The notes beneath the pieces are model-generated. The model searched no databases. It was not told the origin of the DNA and was given only the letters and a program-made list of their open reading frames with translations. A DNA stretch of 64,000 nt from contig OW121742.1 of NCBI GenBank assembly GCA_933228675.1, positions 124,473,983-124,537,982 of the forward strand. The letters run 5' to 3'. This document shows, piece after piece, positions 61,821 to 64,000 of this stretch. This DNA is from Stomorhina lunata. Lineage: Eukaryota; Arthropoda; Insecta; Diptera; Rhiniidae. Position numbers and translations under genes: made by a program. Each line of letters begins with the position of its first letter. Positions within the stretch are counted from its first letter, which is position 1.

Positions 61821-63840
61821 AAAAATATATGTTTACATCATGAAATTAGTCTAAAATCATTGTTTACACAGTAAAATAAAAATAAAGTAATTGTTTACAC
61901 AATCAAATCATGCTTAAACAATAGTTTACACCATGTAAATAGGTTAAAAAATTACTTACTCAGAATTAACAAATTAAGACAAAATTTAAACAGCGTAAAT
62001 TAATTGTTTACACTATGTAAATATTGTAAATATATTGTTTACGTCATGTAAACAAAGCAAAACTATATTTTATACTATATCAGCAACTAATTGGCTGTTT
62101 ACATCATAAAAGTAAAGTAAATTTATTATTTACATTGCATTAATTATATATATACATCACATAAACTGTGTGAATATATTGTTTACACCATGTAAATAAA
62201 ATAAAAATATTGTTTACACTATTTGAATTATATAAATACATTGTTTACAGCTCGTAAATATTATAAATAAATTTTTAACTTAATGCTTACATTAGGTAAA
62301 CAATGTCACTATATAAAATAAGCAAAACCAATTTTTACACAATGTCAACAATTATTTATATTTTTAACAGCATGTAAGCAAAGTAAATTTATTATATACA
62401 TTGTGTAAATGAAGTAATTACACTGTGTTAATATTGTTTACACCATGTAAATATTATTTACACCATGTAAATAAATTTAAACGATTGTTTACATTAAGTT
62501 AATAGTGTATGTTAATTGTTGACATCATGTAAATAGTGTTGATACGTTTTTTACTTCATGTAAACAGTTTAAATAAATTGTTTACACTAGATCGATATTG
62601 TAAATTCATTGTTTACACTTTACAAACATAGAAAAACTATGCTTTACACTATGTCAACTTAAATTTAATTTTTTACATCATAAAAACGAAGTAAATCTTT
62701 TGTTTTCAATATGTAAATCGTGTAAATTTACCATGTAAATAGTGAAAATACATTCTTTACATCATGTAAATAAAGTAAAACTATTGTTTACACTATGTAA
62801 ATGGTATAAGTACATTGTTTACGTCTTGTAAAACGTATTAATACATTTTTTATTTCCTGTAAGCAATTTAAATAAATTGTTTACCTTATGTCAATAATGT
62901 ATATAAATTGTTTACATCATATAAACAAAAAGTATAAGTATGTAAAAACTGCTTTAACTTTGCCTAATCCATGTAAATAATGTCAATGCTTTGTCGAATC
63001 TATGTAAACAATGTCAATACTTTGTTTATTCCATGTAAACAACTCTTAAACTTCATATAATCCATGTAGACATTGTCAATAATTTGTTTGTTGTATGTAA
63101 ACAATTTTAATCCTTTGTTTACTCCATGTAAAAAATTCTAAAACTTTATTTCATCCGTGCAAATAATGTCAATAATTTGTTTGTGCATGTAAACAATGTT
63201 AGTACTCTATTTGCTCCATGTAAAAATTCTAAAACTTTATCTTATCCATGTAAATAATGTCAGGACCTCGTTTAATCTATGTAAACAATGTCACTACTTT
63301 GGTTGCCTTATGTCAACAATTTAAATACTTTGTTTTCATCATGTAAATACTGTTCATATTTTTATAATGTGTGTAAACAATGTCAATACTTTGTTTTGTT
63401 CATGTAAACTATATCGATACTTTGCTTACTCTATGTAAACTATACTAAAATTTTGTCGTATCACTGTAAACAATGTAAATAATTTGTTTGTTGCACGTAA
63501 ACAATATAAATACTTTGTTTACTCCATGTAAACAATGCTAAAACTTTGTCTAATCCATATAAATGACTTTAACTTTTGTTTTATCCACGTAAACAACGTT
63601 AATACACTGTCTAATCCATGTAAACAATGCCAATACTTTGTCTTCACTGCGTAAACAATGAAACTACATTATCTAAACCAATTAAACAAAGCCATTACCT
63701 TGTATTTTCCATGTTAAAAATAAAAGTAAATAATGTAACTACTCTGTCTACTCCGTGTAAACAATACAAATACAAGATTTACTCCATGTAAACAATGTTA
63801 ATAAATTGATTTCTTCAAGTAAACATGAAATTTACTTAAT
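61821..63840 (-). repeat. 31-bp satellite of TGTTTAC/GTAAACA motifs, inverted right arm
   Basis: The inner part (61.8-62.9 kb) has ATTGTTTACACCATGTAAAT units, the reverse complement of part B. The outer part (62.9-63.84 kb) has GTTTACTCCATGTAAACAAT, then GTCAAT, the reverse complement of part A. Spacing is again about 31 bp. The order B'-A' mirrors A-B on the left. Confidence 0.9.
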
Positions 63841-64000
63841 TTTCTCTTAAATTTATCTCGTTTAAGTCTTTAAATTTTCATAAATTTCCCAGGAAATTGA
63901 AAATATTAACTCAGAAAAAAACCATAAACATTTTAAAGACGTGTATTAAGATAATTATCCATAGAAAGAAATAAGAACTTGAATGAAGTATTATCATTCA
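63841..64000. other. End of window, AT-rich
   Basis: Nothing recognisable lies in this short tail. Confidence 0.4.

Overview
The window looks like nuclear DNA of a higher dipteran fly, probably a calyptrate such as a blowfly or muscid. The evidence is very high A+T, short introns (66-185 nt), a long Gln/Pro/Gly-rich protein of the insect HELZ type, and relics of mariner and non-LTR elements. The species cannot be fixed from sequence alone.

Left part (1-30 kb). One conserved gene lies on the minus strand at 5,020-12,017. It encodes a UPF1-like SF1 RNA helicase with C2H2 and CCCH zinc fingers and a PABP-binding PAM2 motif, the HELZ orthologue, and splices into four coding exons (2,218 aa). To its right are three fast-evolving genes that I cannot name. 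One is a plus-strand four-exon Lys/Glu-rich protein (18,687-21,293, 575 aa) with a dispersed repeat in one intron. The other two are minus-strand proteins ending in a SAM domain (24,231-25,175, 283 aa, two exons; 27,745-28,605, 286 aa, one exon). A decayed third SAM domain sits next to the second. Foldback elements, a mariner relic, four copies of one dispersed repeat, a 1.7 kb palindromic 31-bp satellite and a 113-bp tandem repeat fill the spaces.

Middle part (30-37 kb). A stretch at about 30.2-30.7 kb ends in a strong plus-strand splice donor and may be a non-coding first exon. After it come only transposon relics: a triplicated transposase tail, an RNase H relic and a reverse-transcriptase relic.

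Right part (38-64 kb). No gene is visible. The DNA is a succession of sequence-specific repeat fields: two blocks of a 12-bp satellite, about 16 kb of islands carrying the nested palindrome TGTTGCTAGCAACATGTTGC, and a 6 kb field of TGTTTAC/GTAAACA motifs at 31-bp spacing. The last field is arranged as a giant inverted repeat (A-B-spacer-B'-A'). These fields are the most unusual content of the window. They could lie in a giant intron or in gene-poor, heterochromatin-like DNA.
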